Assembly: GCA_964432115.1 (NCBI GenBank)
Contig: CAYSMC010000018.1
Coordinates: 1 to 15,273, forward strand
Length of the DNA stretch: 15,273 nucleotides
Direction of reading: 5' to 3'
Origin: JAAZKO01 sp964432115
GTDB taxonomy: Bacteria; Patescibacteriota; Microgenomatia; UBA1400; PJMF01
Below, piece by piece: positions 14,785 through 15,273 of this stretch (positions are counted from its first letter, which is position 1; each line of letters starts with the position of its first letter). The position numbers and the translations under genes were made by a program. The notes under the pieces are model-generated. The model saw nothing but the letters and a program-made list of their open reading frames with translations, did not search any database and was not told the DNA's origin.

Positions 14785-15273
14785 ATGAAAAAGAAAAAGG
14801 TTGTGGTGATTGGTGGTGGAACCGGTACGGCAGTTGTCTTGAGTGGTTTAAAACAATATCCCAATTTAGCGATTAGCGCGATTGTGGTAGTAAGCGATGA
14901 TGGCGGTTCGACTGGTCGACTACGCGATGAATTTGGTTTTTTACCTGCCGGAGATCTACGTCAATGTCTAGCTGCCTTGGCCACTGGTGATAATGAATCA
15001 CTGATTCGCGATATTTTACTCTATCGTTTTAGTGAACAATCTAGTTTGGCTGGTCATAATTTGGGTAACTTAATTCTTACCGCTCTTGAGGACTTAGCCC
15101 AACAAAGAAAAGATAGCCCTGCTCGAGCTATTGAAATCGCTAGTCTCATTTTTGAAATAGCTGGTCGAGTCTACCCCATTAGTGAGCAGGCGGCAGATCT
15201 GGTTATTGATTATCAAGATGAACAGATTATTGGTGAAAAAAACTTAGATAATCCTCAGTTGGGTGGGCGAAAA
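14785..15273 (+). CDS. yvcK: YvcK/CofD-like protein, N-terminal part (runs off window)
   Basis: 163 codons are visible from ATG at 14785, with AAAGG 4 nt upstream; the 3' end is outside the window. The N-terminus has the Rossmann-like VVVIGGGTGT (about 6-15), then DDGGSTGRLR, GDLRQCLAAL and HNLGNLILTAL, the family signatures in the expected order. Known of the family: YvcK proteins bind UDP-sugars such as UDP-GlcNAc and are needed for normal cell wall synthesis and growth on gluconeogenic carbon; the fold is shared with 2-phospho-L-lactate transferase CofD. No coenzyme F420 genes are seen here, so the YvcK role is preferred. Typical members are about 310-330 residues, so roughly half is present. 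Confidence 0.92.
   Translation, partial: MKKKKVVVIGGGTGTAVVLSGLKQYPNLAISAIVVVSDDGGSTGRLRDEFGFLPAGDLRQCLAALATGDNESLIRDILLYRFSEQSSLAGHNLGNLILTALEDLAQQRKDSPARAIEIASLIFEIAGRVYPISEQAADLVIDYQDEQIIGEKNLDNPQLGGRK

Noticed and set aside
14785..15273. CofD (2-phospho-L-lactate transferase of F420 synthesis)
   Set aside because: Shares the fold, but the visible signatures and the absence of F420 genes fit the YvcK branch better.

Overview
The window is AT-rich, tightly packed bacterial DNA, most likely from a Candidate Phyla Radiation (Patescibacteria) genome, possibly of the Microgenomates group. This placement is inference. It rests on short intergenic gaps, prepilin genes in a cluster, a membrane O-antigen-ligase-like protein fused to TPRs, a huge repeat-built surface protein, and a LysM/M23 gene between rho and obg. 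All ten complete genes stop with TAA or TAG (seven and three); none uses TGA, and no in-frame TGA interrupts a gene.

Left part (1-8400), cell surface. A giant beta-rich repetitive protein enters from outside the window and ends at 4285 (+). Converging on it is a three-gene minus-strand cluster of prepilin-like proteins (6140 to 4348). All three have class III leader peptides and an even number of cysteines. Divergent from the cluster, across 66 bp with overlapping -10 elements, is a 697-residue polytopic membrane protein with an O-antigen-ligase-like core, TPRs and an acidic tail. It ends at a strong intrinsic terminator (8324-8354).

Middle part (8407-12179), a minus-strand operon read as rho, then a LysM/M23 peptidase overlapping rho by 8 bp, then the GTPase gene obg after a 10-bp gap. 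Rho has an 84-residue Asn/Gln-rich disordered-looking N-terminus. Obg carries an extra segment of about 65 residues inside its Obg domain.

Intergenic part (12180-12879), 700 bp without a credible protein gene but full of strand-polarised RNA structure. On the minus strand, upstream of rho, is a long hairpin followed by U6, together with a competing alternative helix: the layout of a transcription attenuator or of the end of a structured RNA. On the plus strand are a promoter-like element, several perfect hairpins and a 22-bp hairpin followed by U7, suggesting a small RNA of about 185 nt. I recognise no known RNA family. This is the best candidate for something undescribed.

Right part (12880-15273), radA on the minus strand preceded by a small nucleotidyltransferase-like gene whose last codons supply the radA Shine-Dalgarno. 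Across a 42-bp divergent gap, the start of a YvcK/CofD-like gene runs off the right edge.
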